The position numbers and the translations under genes were made by a program. From the NCBI GenBank assembly GCA_032051265.1, contig DAMBYU010000005.1:186001-250000 (forward strand): a stretch of DNA of 64,000 nucleotides, read 5' to 3'. Positions 34,654 through 42,446 of this stretch are shown piece after piece. Position 1 is the stretch's first letter, and every line of letters begins with the position of its first letter. The notes under the pieces were generated by a model. It worked only from the letters and a program-made list of their open reading frames with translations. It made no database searches and was not told the DNA's origin. The DNA comes from Dryocola sp032051265 (GTDB lineage Bacteria; Pseudomonadota; Gammaproteobacteria; Enterobacterales; Enterobacteriaceae).

Positions 34654-34681
34654 AGCATAGTGAATGCCTGGGATATATCAA
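34654..34681 (-). promoter_or_regulatory. Promoter of the collapsed vapBC locus
   Basis: On the minus strand, TTGATA (34676-34681), a 16-bp spacer and TATGCT (34654-34659) fit a sigma-70 promoter. The overlapping GATATATC / GGGATATAC repeats look like the autoregulatory VapB operator. Confidence 0.55.
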
Positions 34682-34834
34682 TGGGATATACAAGTGCCGG
34701 TGCGGCATATTTTGCCTAAAAAGGAGAAGTTCAAAAAGTGGTGTATGCGGAAAATCTGGCAGAACTGCTGGCGGCTACGGGCAGGGTTTGACAAGCCAGC
34801 CACCAGAACGCTTGTAGCTGGCTGGCTGCTAATT
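34682..34834. other. Unassigned gap between vapBC relic and yajD
   Basis: No gene is recognised. A short frame at 34720-34791 (ending VVYAENLAELLAATGRV) has protein-like composition but is not identifiable. It is preceded in frame by ATG-GGA-TAT and a TAA at 34717, so it may be a decayed gene end. AGCCAGC / GCTGGCT form an inverted repeat near 34793-34830, just before the yajD 3' end. Confidence 0.4.
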
Positions 34835-35179
34835 TTACTTCTTATTCAGCATCGCCTTTAAATCCGCGAAAGGGTTGTACGTCGCTTCACCGACGTCTTT
34901 CTGCGCATCTTCACCGGCCACCACCGTTGAGCCGTATTGATCGGCTTCGGTGTATTTTGAGTGCTCGTGATCGTGGCAGTACAGGCACAGCAATTCCCAG
35001 TTACTGCCATCTTCCGGGTTGTTGGTATGGTCGTGATCCATATGGTGGACGGTAAGCTCGCGCAGGTTCGAATAGACGAATTCTCGTGAACAGCGTCCGC
35101 ACACCCAAGGGAAGAGTTTTAGCGCCTTCTCACGGTAGCCGCTTTCCAGTCGCGTATAGTTTTTCGGGATAATGGCCAT
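34835..35179 (-). CDS. yajD: YajD HNH endonuclease-like protein
   Basis: A 114-residue protein, nearly identical to E. coli YajD. It carries an HNH nuclease fold: CGRCSREF zinc cysteines, HHMDHDHTNNPEDGSNWELLCLYCHDHEH with the HH-N-H catalytic set and second CxxC, and the C-terminal NPFADLKAMLNKK. The frame is open to 35242, but the ATG at 35179 is the family start. In E. coli yajD lies far away near tsx, so its place next to fhlA is a rearrangement. Substrate unknown. Confidence 0.94.
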   Translation of the reverse strand: MAIIPKNYTRLESGYREKALKLFPWVCGRCSREFVYSNLRELTVHHMDHDHTNNPEDGSNWELLCLYCHDHEHSKYTEADQYGSTVVAGEDAQKDVGEATYNPFADLKAMLNKK

Positions 35180-35222
35180 GGTTGATACCTGATAGAAATG
35201 TAAGTTTGCAGCCAGTTTCCGG

Positions 35223-37307
35223 CTAAATCCCCTCTTTATCAATCCCCAGACGCTTCATACGTGACAATAGCGTGGTACGTTTCAGGCCTAAACGCTGCGC
35301 CGCGCCGCGCGGCCCCGCGACAACGCCGTTGGTTTCTTTGAGCACGCGTATAATTCGCTGCGCCTCGTCTTCGCCTTCACGTACCTCCGCATTCACCACC
35401 AGCGGCGCCGTTTTTTCTTCACGCAGGCGATATTCCATCTCCGGGAGGGAAAGATGCAGCACGTTGCCGCGCGTCAGTAGCACCGCTCTTTCAATCACAT
35501 TCTCCAGCTCGCGCACGTTACCCGGCCATTCCATACGGCTTAAGGCGCGCAGCGTTTCCGCAGGTATGCTGTCTATATTGCGATTCATGCGATGGGCGAT
35601 TTTGAAAGTGAAGGATTTCACCAGCAGCGGAATATCTTCCGGACGCTCGCGCAGCGGCGGCAGCGTAATAGGGAAGACGTTCAGGCGATAGTAGAGGTCG
35701 CTGCGGAATTCCCGCTCCGCCACCATCTCTTTCAGGTTGCGATTGGTTGCCGCAATCAGACGCACGTCCACCTGCTGTATTTTGTTGCTGCCGAGGCGCT
35801 CAAACTCCTGCTCCTGCAACACGCGCAGCAGCTTAGGCTGTAATTCCAGCGGCATATCGCCGACTTCATCAAGGAACAGCGAGCTTTTGTCCGCGAGTTC
35901 AAAACGTCCGATGCGTTGGGTATTGGCGCCGGTAAAGGCCCCGCGTTCGTGGCCGAACAGGTCGCTCTCCAGCAGTCCGGCGGGCATCGCCGCACAGTTG
36001 ATTTTCACCATCCGGCGACTGTTACGTTCGCTGAGATTATGAATGGCCCGCGCTATCAGTTCTTTACCGGTCCCTGTTTCTCCGAGGATCAGTACGGTAC
36101 TGTCGCTTTTCGCCACCATTTCCACCTGTTTGAGCACGTTCGACATCAAATCGCTGCGGCCAATAATTTCGCCAAAATCGCTGGCGACGTTATTGATCTG
36201 CTCGGTGAGGTAGAGGTTTTCATCCACCAGATTTTCTTTCAGGCGGTTGATTTCCTGCCAGGCCAGGGCGTTATCCACCGCAATAGCGATACGCTCGGCA
36301 ATCTGGCGCAGCAGCTTGAGGTTCGCCGGGGTAAATACGCCCGCCTCACACTGCGCCAGTTTCATTACGCCGAGCATGTTATTGCCGAAGTTCAGCGGCA
36401 GCAGGCAAAGCGTCTGTATCTGGTTGCCCCACATTTCAAACAGCATGCGTTCATAAGGGGCCAGCTGATCGCCCTGATGCAGATTGAGCAGCAGCATTTC
36501 TCCGCTTTTAAACACCCGCTCGGAAAGCGTGCCAGCCTCCGCCACGTCGCTTTGATCGTGAATCGGCGATTGCTCCTCAATATAGTGAGTTGAGTAAACC
36601 GCCAGACGATCCTTACGGTTACTACGCAGCACGATGCTGATCGAATCGATCGAAAAATAGTGGTGGATCTCGCGAGCGATTTCGCCGATCAGCTCGTCGA
36701 GATCGAGCTTGGAAAGCACGGCATTGGTCACCGCCACCAGAATGCGGAAATCATCACGCTCGCGGCACAAAAGGTTATAGTCCTGGTTCGAACTGATGCG
36801 GGTCTGGATTTGCTCCGCCACCAGCCCGACCACCTGCGCGAGCGCATGCAGGCGCGCCAGCTCTTTATCGCTCCAGGTGGTCCCGTTATTACGAATAAAC
36901 TCACAGCCGCCAAAGATTTTGCCCTCTGCGGCAAGCGGCAGCAGGCAGTAGCGGCTAAACGGCGCGTAAAGCTCAAGCTTCATCACCTGCGGCCAGGTTT
37001 CACTGAACTCCTCCTGGGTGCAGATGAGCGCTTCCGGGCGTGACAACAAGCGGCGCACCGGACCATTGGCCAGCACCATTTCATCATCGTAATGCAGTCC
37101 CAGGCCTTGCCTGTCCATGCCATAGTACGCCACGCGCTGATACTGCGGGTGGTAGAGCAGAATATTCACCCGATCCGCCAGCGCGCCCTGCTTCGCCAGC
37201 TGCGTCAGGCAGTATGCGAGTGCCGGAAGATCGGGCTGTTGTAACAGGGTGCGCGTGATGTCGAATAACCCTTGCTGCCCGAGATCGCTCATCGGTGTGT
37301 ATGGCAT
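35223..37307 (-). CDS. fhlA: Formate hydrogenlyase transcriptional activator FhlA
   Basis: A 694-residue sigma-54 enhancer-binding protein, E. coli FhlA being 692. Two GAF-type sensor regions (about 30-180 and 200-350) bind formate. The AAA+ domain has Walker A GETGTGKE, the sigma-54 contact loop GAFTGA, Walker B LFLDEVGDM and RLNVFPITLPPLRER. The C-terminal helix-turn-helix is VAGPRGAAQRLGLKRTTLLSRMKRLGI. It should activate hyp, hyc and hydN-fdhF from upstream sites. It lies beyond hypE, in the order hypABCDE-fhlA as in E. coli, separated by a 159-bp gap. Confidence 0.97.
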   Translation of the reverse strand: MPYTPMSDLGQQGLFDITRTLLQQPDLPALAYCLTQLAKQGALADRVNILLYHPQYQRVAYYGMDRQGLGLHYDDEMVLANGPVRRLLSRPEALICTQEEFSETWPQVMKLELYAPFSRYCLLPLAAEGKIFGGCEFIRNNGTTWSDKELARLHALAQVVGLVAEQIQTRISSNQDYNLLCRERDDFRILVAVTNAVLSKLDLDELIGEIAREIHHYFSIDSISIVLRSNRKDRLAVYSTHYIEEQSPIHDQSDVAEAGTLSERVFKSGEMLLLNLHQGDQLAPYERMLFEMWGNQIQTLCLLPLNFGNNMLGVMKLAQCEAGVFTPANLKLLRQIAERIAIAVDNALAWQEINRLKENLVDENLYLTEQINNVASDFGEIIGRSDLMSNVLKQVEMVAKSDSTVLILGETGTGKELIARAIHNLSERNSRRMVKINCAAMPAGLLESDLFGHERGAFTGANTQRIGRFELADKSSLFLDEVGDMPLELQPKLLRVLQEQEFERLGSNKIQQVDVRLIAATNRNLKEMVAEREFRSDLYYRLNVFPITLPPLRERPEDIPLLVKSFTFKIAHRMNRNIDSIPAETLRALSRMEWPGNVRELENVIERAVLLTRGNVLHLSLPEMEYRLREEKTAPLVVNAEVREGEDEAQRIIRVLKETNGVVAGPRGAAQRLGLKRTTLLSRMKRLGIDKEGI

Positions 37308-37344
37308 TTTGCTTATCCAGAACCAGGAGAACTAAACTACCCGT

Positions 37345-37390
37345 TTTTCCTCTTCTCCCTGAGGGAGAGGAGCGGGATGAAGAGGGGAGA
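37345..37390. repeat. Dispersed palindrome upstream of fhlA
   Basis: TTCCTCTTCTCCCTGAGGGAGAGGAGCG contains the same CTCCCTGAGGGAGAGG core as the mtlA-mtlD element. It lies in the hypE-fhlA gap. A second imperfect stem, CCAGGAGAACC / GGTTCCTGG at 37437-37461, sits at the hypE 3' side. Confidence 0.65.
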
Positions 37391-37466
37391 ACCGCGTCCG
37401 GTATTATTTGTCATATAAATTAAGCTTAAGTGTAGCCAGGAGAACCCTGCCGGTTCCTGGTTTACA

Positions 37467-38477
37467 TCAACAAATGCGCGGCAGTGGCTCAGAATGCGGC
37501 AGATCGAGCGTTCTTTTGACGCCGTACAATCCCATCACCCGCACGCCTTTTCGCTCGACAACCTCACCAATAATCGCTGCATTTTGTCCGAGCGGATGCG
37601 CCTGTAGGGCGCTAAGAGCAGCCTCTGCCGCGTCACGACTTGCCGCAACAACCAGCTTGCCCTCATTGGCAAAGTTTAGCGCGTCGAGGCCCAGCAGTTC
37701 GCAAACGCCGCGCACCGCCGGATTAAGCGGCAGCTGGCTTTCGACGATGTCCATCCCGCAGCCGCTCATCGCCGCAAACTCATGTAGTACCGCGTTTACG
37801 CCGCCGCGCGTCGCGTCGCGCAGCGCTTTCACGCCCGGAATATTCACCAGCGGCGCGATAAGAGGCGCCAGCACCGCGCAGTCGCTGACAAGCGCACCTT
37901 CCAGCCCTAATGATTCACGCAGGTTAAGAATGGTCGCGCCGTGATCGCCCAGCGTTCCGCTGACAATCAGCACATCCCCCGCGCTTATCTGGTTTGCGCC
38001 CCAGCTAAGGTGCGCGGGGATCGCCCCGATACCCGCCGTGTTGATAAATATTTTATCCGCAGCGCCTCTCTGCACCACTTTGGTATCGCCCGTGACAATA
38101 GTGACGCCCGCTTCTTTTGCCGTGGCCGCCATGCTGGTGACAACGCGCTCCAGGGTGGTAAAGGACAGCCCTTCTTCGAGAATAAACCCACAGGATAGCC
38201 AGCGCGGCGTCGCACCGCTCACCGCCACATCGTTCGCCGTGCCGCAAACCGCAATTTTGCCGATATCGCCGCCGGGGAAAAACAGCGGGTCGATAACGTA
38301 GCTGTCGGTGGAAAACGCCAGACGGTCGCCGCAGGCGTTGAGTTCGGCAAGCGGCAGCCGCGCCTGATCTTCCTGCTCGGCAAGCCACGGATTATCAAAG
38401 ACCTGCATAAAGAGATCGGCGATAAGCTGCTGCATCGCCTGGCCACCGCTGCCGTGGGCTAATTCTATGGTTTTCAT
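37467..38477 (-). CDS. hypE: Hydrogenase maturation protein HypE
   Basis: HypE dehydrates the carbamoyl group passed to its C-terminal cysteine by HypF, giving the thiocyanate that becomes the CN ligands of the [NiFe] site. It has 336 residues with LAHGSGGQAM at the start, the AIR-synthase-type ATP region, and the required C-terminal PRIC. The ATG at 38477 overlaps the hypD stop (ATGA); an ATG three codons earlier is also in frame. Confidence 0.97.
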   Translation of the reverse strand: MKTIELAHGSGGQAMQQLIADLFMQVFDNPWLAEQEDQARLPLAELNACGDRLAFSTDSYVIDPLFFPGGDIGKIAVCGTANDVAVSGATPRWLSCGFILEEGLSFTTLERVVTSMAATAKEAGVTIVTGDTKVVQRGAADKIFINTAGIGAIPAHLSWGANQISAGDVLIVSGTLGDHGATILNLRESLGLEGALVSDCAVLAPLIAPLVNIPGVKALRDATRGGVNAVLHEFAAMSGCGMDIVESQLPLNPAVRGVCELLGLDALNFANEGKLVVAASRDAAEAALSALQAHPLGQNAAIIGEVVERKGVRVMGLYGVKRTLDLPHSEPLPRIC

Positions 38478-39595
38478 GCTGTACATTCCTGACCGCGATA
38501 CTGATACCAGGCGGCGCAGGCTCCCTCGGAGGAGACCATCAGCGCGCCGAAGGCGTTTTGTGGATTACAGGCTTTGCCAAACATCGGACACTGATGCGGC
38601 TTGCAGCGCCCGGTAAGCACGTCACCGCAGCGCGCGCGCGGATCGTCATAAACCTGCTGCGGTGCGGGTTTGAAATGTTCTTCCGCATCAAACTGGCGAT
38701 AGTCTTCGGTAAGACGCACCCCGGATTCGCTGATGGTGCCAAGCCCACGCCACTCGGAGTCGCCTTGTATGGCGAAAACCTCGGCAATGGCACGACGCGC
38801 ACGCAGATTGCCGTCGTCCGGCACCACGCGCCTGTACTGGTTTTCCACCGCGCTGTGCTGCTGAATTTTTTGTTCCACCAGCATCACCACGCCCTGCAAT
38901 AAATCCAGTGGCTCAAAGCCCGCGACTACCAGCGGGCGCTGATACTGCGTAGCGATAAAATCGTATGCCGTCGTGCCGATGACCATGCTGACGTGGCCCG
39001 GTGCCAGAAACGCGTCAATACCGTTATCAGGCTCCTCGAGCAGGCTGCGCAGCGTAGGAATAAGCGTTATGTGCTGGCAGAAGAAGTAGAAATTATCCAC
39101 GCCCTGCGCTTTAGCCTGCTGTAAAAGAATGGCGGTAGCAGGCATGGTGGTTTCAAACCCGAGGCCGAAAAACACCACCTTGCGCAGCGGATTTTCTTTT
39201 GCCAGCGTCAGCGCATCGAGCGGCGAATAGACCACCCTCACGTCCGCGCCGCGCGCTTTGGCCTGCATCAGCGAACCGTTTTTACCCGGCACGCGCATCG
39301 CGTCGCCAAAGGTGCAGAAAATGACTTCCGGATGAGCGGCTATTTCAATACAGGTATCGATGCGCCCCATCGGCAGGACGCAAACCGGGCAGCCAGGGCC
39401 ATGAATAAACTCGATATTTTCCGGCAGCAGTTGATCGAGGCCAAACTTAAAGATGGCGTGCGTGTGCCCGCCGCAGACCTCCATGATGCGCAGCGGACGC
39501 CGGGCAGTACAGGACAGCTTGTGGGCTTTCTCGCGCAGCACGTCGATAAGCTGCATAACTTTTTCCGGCGCGCGGTATTCATCGACAAAACGCAT
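38474..39595 (-). CDS. hypD: Hydrogenase maturation protein HypD
   Basis: HypD is the [4Fe-4S] scaffold on which, with HypC, Fe(CN)2CO is assembled. At 373 residues it equals E. coli HypD. The conserved motifs are EVCGGHTHAIFKFGL, GPGCPVCVLP, GFETTMPATA, the HVSMVIG segment and the C-terminal cysteines (ARCGDVLTGRCKPHQCPMFGKAC). Start ATG overlaps the hypC stop (TGATG). Confidence 0.97.
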   Translation of the reverse strand: MRFVDEYRAPEKVMQLIDVLREKAHKLSCTARRPLRIMEVCGGHTHAIFKFGLDQLLPENIEFIHGPGCPVCVLPMGRIDTCIEIAAHPEVIFCTFGDAMRVPGKNGSLMQAKARGADVRVVYSPLDALTLAKENPLRKVVFFGLGFETTMPATAILLQQAKAQGVDNFYFFCQHITLIPTLRSLLEEPDNGIDAFLAPGHVSMVIGTTAYDFIATQYQRPLVVAGFEPLDLLQGVVMLVEQKIQQHSAVENQYRRVVPDDGNLRARRAIAEVFAIQGDSEWRGLGTISESGVRLTEDYRQFDAEEHFKPAPQQVYDDPRARCGDVLTGRCKPHQCPMFGKACNPQNAFGALMVSSEGACAAWYQYRGQECTA

Positions 39596-39855
39596 CAGCC
39601 GCGATCCTCGCCATACAGTAACGCACCCACATCAGGCTCCACCTCAAACATATTTTGCAGCGCGTCGAGGGTATCGCGGGCCTCGGCCTCGTCGATAATG
39701 CTCATCGCAAAGCCCACATGCACCAGTACCCACTGGCCGATCTGCGCATCATTCACCAGGGCAAGATTCACTTCGCGTTTAATGCCGCACACGTCAACGA
39801 AGGCGCTGCCGTCCGCCAGACGTTCAACTATCTGACCCGGAATGCCTATACACAT
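39595..39855 (-). CDS. hypC: Hydrogenase assembly chaperone HypC
   Basis: An 86-residue chaperone that carries the Fe(CN)2CO unit and hands it to the hydrogenase 3 precursor HycE. The essential N-terminal Cys2 is in MCIGIPGQIVE, and VDVCGIKREVNLALV and VGDWVLVHVGFAMS-type sequence (here IGQWVLVHVGFAMS) follow. The ATG at 39855 overlaps the end of hypB by 10 bp, so it is translationally coupled. Confidence 0.97.
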   Translation of the reverse strand: MCIGIPGQIVERLADGSAFVDVCGIKREVNLALVNDAQIGQWVLVHVGFAMSIIDEAEARDTLDALQNMFEVEPDVGALLYGEDRG

Positions 39856-40709
39856 CGCTGTGCCTCCAGCCAGTCCAGCCACTTGTCCATGCCTTCGCCG
39901 CTGGTTGCGGAAACCAGCAGGATGGCAATATTCGGGTTCACCTGACGGGCGTAATCGAGGCACTTCTCCACGTCGAACTGCAGATACGGCAGCAGGTCGA
40001 TTTTGTTGAGCAGCATCAGCGAGGCGGCGGCAAACATATGCGGATATTTCAGCGGCTTGTCTTCACCTTCGGTGACCGACAGCACGGCCACTTTATGACG
40101 CTCGCCCAGATCGAAACTCGCCGGGCAAACAAGGTTGCCGACGTTTTCAATAAACAGGATGCCGTTACGCTCAAGCGGCAGGCGCTGCATAGCGTCGCGA
40201 ATCATCTGCGCGTCCAGGTGGCAGCCTTTACCAGTGTTCACCTGGATGGCCGGCGTGCCGGTGGCGCGAATGCGCGCCGCGTCGTTAATGGTCTGCTGAT
40301 CGCCTTCGATAACCGCACAAGGAACATTGCCGTGCAGGCGTTTTAACGTTTCGGTCAGTAAAGTCGTTTTACCGGAGCCGGGGCTGGAGACCAGGTTCAG
40401 CACCAGCTGCCGCTGTTTAGCAAACTGTTCGCGGTTATACACCGCGAGCTGGTTGTTTTTATCCAGCACGTTTAGTTCGATTTCCAGCATGCGGCGCTGG
40501 GTCATGCCCGGTGCGTGCGTGCCCGCCGCGCCGTGACCATAATGCAGGTCGCCCTGTTCGTCGGCGGTCGGCGCAAATTTTACGCCGGTAATTTGCCGCA
40601 GCGGGCGGGCCGCCGGAGCAAACGGCGCGCTGCGAAACCCGGAATGCGGGTTGCGTTCGTCGCCTTCTATATACAGGTTGCCTTCAGCGCAACCGCAGGT
40701 ACTACACAT
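39846..40709 (-). CDS. hypB: Hydrogenase nickel insertion GTPase HypB
   Basis: A 287-residue SIMIBI-class GTPase that, with HypA, loads nickel into HycE. The N-terminal high-affinity Ni motif is MCSTCGC. The G-domain has the P-loop SSPGSGKTTLL, the metal site GCHLDAQM and the NKIDLLPY specificity motif. The family start at 40709 overlaps hypA by 8 bp; a longer open frame to 40895 is hypA antisense-frame read-through and is not used. There is no His-rich N-terminal nickel-storage stretch. Confidence 0.96.
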   Translation of the reverse strand: MCSTCGCAEGNLYIEGDERNPHSGFRSAPFAPAARPLRQITGVKFAPTADEQGDLHYGHGAAGTHAPGMTQRRMLEIELNVLDKNNQLAVYNREQFAKQRQLVLNLVSSPGSGKTTLLTETLKRLHGNVPCAVIEGDQQTINDAARIRATGTPAIQVNTGKGCHLDAQMIRDAMQRLPLERNGILFIENVGNLVCPASFDLGERHKVAVLSVTEGEDKPLKYPHMFAAASLMLLNKIDLLPYLQFDVEKCLDYARQVNPNIAILLVSATSGEGMDKWLDWLEAQRCV

Positions 40710-41061
40710 AACTACTCTCCTCCACTTCCAGACGCCTGATCTGCACGCCGTCATCCGACACCACGCGTAAGTTGCTGCCTGCGCACAGCGGACAGCGCCG
40801 CACCAGCGAGGATAAAAGCTGCACATGCTGCTGACAGTCATGACACCAGCATTCCGCTTCCTGCTGATGAATATGCAGCTGGCAGCCTTCGGCAAGCGTG
40901 TCGCGGCAAACCAGTTCGAAGCAGAACTCCAGCGCGCTCTTCTCTACGCAGGAGAACGCGCCTACTTCCAGCCAGACGCCGGTGACGCGTAGCGCGCCAT
41001 GCCGCTTAGCCTGAGCCTCAATGAGTTCCAGCGCACGCTGGCAGAGGGTGATTTCGTGCAT
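40702..41061 (-). CDS. hypA: Hydrogenase nickel insertion protein HypA
   Basis: A 119-residue metallochaperone. The N-terminal nickel ligand is in MHEITLCQ (His2), and a structural zinc site is formed by CWCHDCQQH and CPLCAGSN. It hands nickel to hydrogenase 3 together with HypB. First gene of hypABCDE, reading away from hycA, with a strong sigma-54 promoter 30 bp upstream. Confidence 0.96.
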   Translation of the reverse strand: MHEITLCQRALELIEAQAKRHGALRVTGVWLEVGAFSCVEKSALEFCFELVCRDTLAEGCQLHIHQQEAECWCHDCQQHVQLLSSLVRRCPLCAGSNLRVVSDDGVQIRRLEVEESSYV

Positions 41062-41090
41062 ATTGCCTCCGGGGTATCTGCGACGGGTAA

Positions 41091-41106
41091 TGCAAGGAGG
41101 ATGCCA
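41091..41106 (-). promoter_or_regulatory. Sigma-54 promoter of hypABCDE
   Basis: Read on the minus strand: TGGCATCCTCCTTGCA, with GG and GC 10 bp apart, an almost exact -24/-12 consensus. The predicted start is about 20 bp before the hypA ATG. Confidence 0.85.
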
Positions 41107-41164
41107 ACAACGGGCAAGTTTTATCGTAGGGCGGGTAAACGAAGCGCTGACATCAACCCGTCAA

Positions 41165-41183
41165 ACATGTCGAAATGACATGT
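41165..41183. promoter_or_regulatory. Candidate FhlA enhancer site, hypA-hycA gap
   Basis: ACATGTCGAAATGACATGT has 7-bp perfect arms around GAAAT. Its core TGTCGAAATGACA is shared with 41776-41788. It lies between the two divergent -24/-12 promoters, where a FhlA hexamer could serve both. Assignment to FhlA is inferred from position. Confidence 0.65.
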
Positions 41184-41246
41184 CAACACCGGCGACCTCC
41201 GGCAGCAAAATCACTAAAAATCAATTAATACAACAAGATGAAAAAC

Positions 41247-41262
41247 TGGCACGAAACGTGCT
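41247..41262 (+). promoter_or_regulatory. Sigma-54 promoter of hycABCDEFGHI
   Basis: TGGCACGAAACGTGCT has GG and GC 10 bp apart, matching the -24/-12 consensus apart from GT for TT before the GC. It lies 38 bp before the hycA ATG. Confidence 0.8.
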
Positions 41263-41299
41263 CTATGGGGGGAATCAGCACAAACAGAGTGAGTTAATA

Positions 41300-41755
41300 A
41301 TGAACATTTGGGAACTGAGCGAAAAAGCCGAATACATTGCCGATAAGCACCAGCGTCTGCTCGCGCAGTGGCAAAATTACTGTAACACCCTGATTCAGGG
41401 CATCACCCTCTCGAAAGTCAGGCTGCATCATACCGTGGGCTGCAACCCGAACGACTCCCTGCGCTTCTTCCTCTTCGGCCATTTCGTCATCCAGGTTGCG
41501 CTGGCGGAAGGCTTCAACAGCCATACCATCGAGTACTACGTCGGCAAACGCGACAGTGAAGACAAAGTATTGATTGCTAAAGCCGTTATGGATGATGAAG
41601 GCCGTCTGGACGGTGGCATCAGCAACCGCAATCGTGAACTGGTGCTTGAGCACTACCTCGAAAAAATCCGTCCGGTTTACGACAGCCTGTACACCGCCGT
41701 ACACGATGATGCGCCCGTTTCGCTGGTGCAGCTTCAGCATCAGGCGCTGGCCTGA
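41300..41755 (+). CDS. hycA: FHL regulatory protein HycA
   Basis: HycA counteracts FhlA and lowers formate regulon expression. It has 151 residues (153 in E. coli). Conserved parts are IWELSEKAEYIADKH at the N-terminus, QGITLSKVRLHH, EGFNSHTIEYYVGKRD and LEHYLEKI-PVYDSLYTAV. The ATG at 41300 follows GAGTGAGTTAATA; the frame is open further upstream but would include the sigma-54 promoter. First of the hyc operon. Confidence 0.96.
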   Translation: MNIWELSEKAEYIADKHQRLLAQWQNYCNTLIQGITLSKVRLHHTVGCNPNDSLRFFLFGHFVIQVALAEGFNSHTIEYYVGKRDSEDKVLIAKAVMDDEGRLDGGISNRNRELVLEHYLEKIRPVYDSLYTAVHDDAPVSLVQLQHQALA

Positions 41756-41764
41756 TCCCGCCGG

Positions 41765-41789
41765 GTGTCGAAAACTGTCGAAACGACAG
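41765..41789. promoter_or_regulatory. Candidate FhlA site in the hycA-hycB gap
   Basis: CTGTCGAAACGACAG (41775-41789) is a palindrome with 6-bp arms, sharing TGTCGAAAYGACA with the hypA-hycA site. A further half-site GTGTCG precedes it at 41765. In E. coli FhlA is known to bind between hycA and hycB, so the position fits. Confidence 0.65.
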
Positions 41790-41840
41790 CCTTCGGCACG
41801 GTTTCGTCAAAAATGATGATTGTCACCTGAGGAAGACCTG

Positions 41841-42446
41841 GTGAACCGTTTTGTAATCGCTGACCCCAAACTTTGCATGGGATGTCATACCTGTGAGGCG
41901 GCCTGCGCTGAAACGCACCGCCTGCACGGCCTGCAGTCCATGCCGCGTCTGAAAGTAATGCGCAACGCCACTGAATCGGCGCCGCAGATGTGCCACCACT
42001 GCGAAGACGCCCCCTGCGCCGGCGTTTGCCCGGTTAACGCCATTACCCGCGTTGACGGTGCCGTGCAGCTTAATGAAAGCCTGTGCGTAAGCTGCAAACT
42101 GTGCGGCATCGCCTGCCCGTTCGGCGCCATTGAATTTTCCGGCAGCCGCCCGATGCATATCCCGGCGAATGCCAATAGCCCGAAAGCGCCTCCGGCGCCG
42201 CCTGCCCCTGCTCGCGTCAGCACTCTGCTGGACTGGGTTCCCGGCGTGCGCGCCATCGCCGTGAAGTGTGATTTGTGCAGCTTTGATGAGGATGGTCCGG
42301 CGTGCGTGCGCACCTGCCCAACTAAAGCCCTGCGTGTGGTGGATAACAACGATCTCACCGCCGCCAATAAACGCAAACGCCAGCTTACCCTCGGCGCTTC
42401 TCTTGGCGATCTCACTTCGTTTACCCGCTCCGAGGCCAAAAAATGA
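41841..42446 (+). CDS. hycB: FHL electron-transfer protein HycB
   Basis: A 201-residue ferredoxin-like subunit that links formate dehydrogenase-H to the hydrogenase arm. Four Cys clusters are visible (CMGCHTCEAAC; CHHCEDAPCAGVCP; CVSCKLCGIACP; CDLCSFDEDGPACVRTCP), together binding four [4Fe-4S]. A Pro/Ala-rich linker (PKAPPAPPAPAR) is kept from E. coli. Start is GTG at 41841 (VNRFVIAD) with GAGGAAGA upstream. It overlaps hycC by 4 bp. Confidence 0.97.
   Translation: MNRFVIADPKLCMGCHTCEAACAETHRLHGLQSMPRLKVMRNATESAPQMCHHCEDAPCAGVCPVNAITRVDGAVQLNESLCVSCKLCGIACPFGAIEFSGSRPMHIPANANSPKAPPAPPAPARVSTLLDWVPGVRAIAVKCDLCSFDEDGPACVRTCPTKALRVVDNNDLTAANKRKRQLTLGASLGDLTSFTRSEAKK

Noticed and set aside
34521..34817. 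Plus-strand 98-codon frame over the vapBC relic
   Set aside because: It is opposite to the VapB/VapC-matching frame and has no family resemblance.
40710..40895. N-terminal extension of hypB
   Set aside because: It lies inside hypA in another frame. MCSTCGC at 40709 is the known HypB start.
41021..41299. N-terminal extension of hycA by 93 codons
   Set aside because: It would run through the hypA start, both sigma-54 promoters and the candidate FhlA site. The family start at 41300 is clear.
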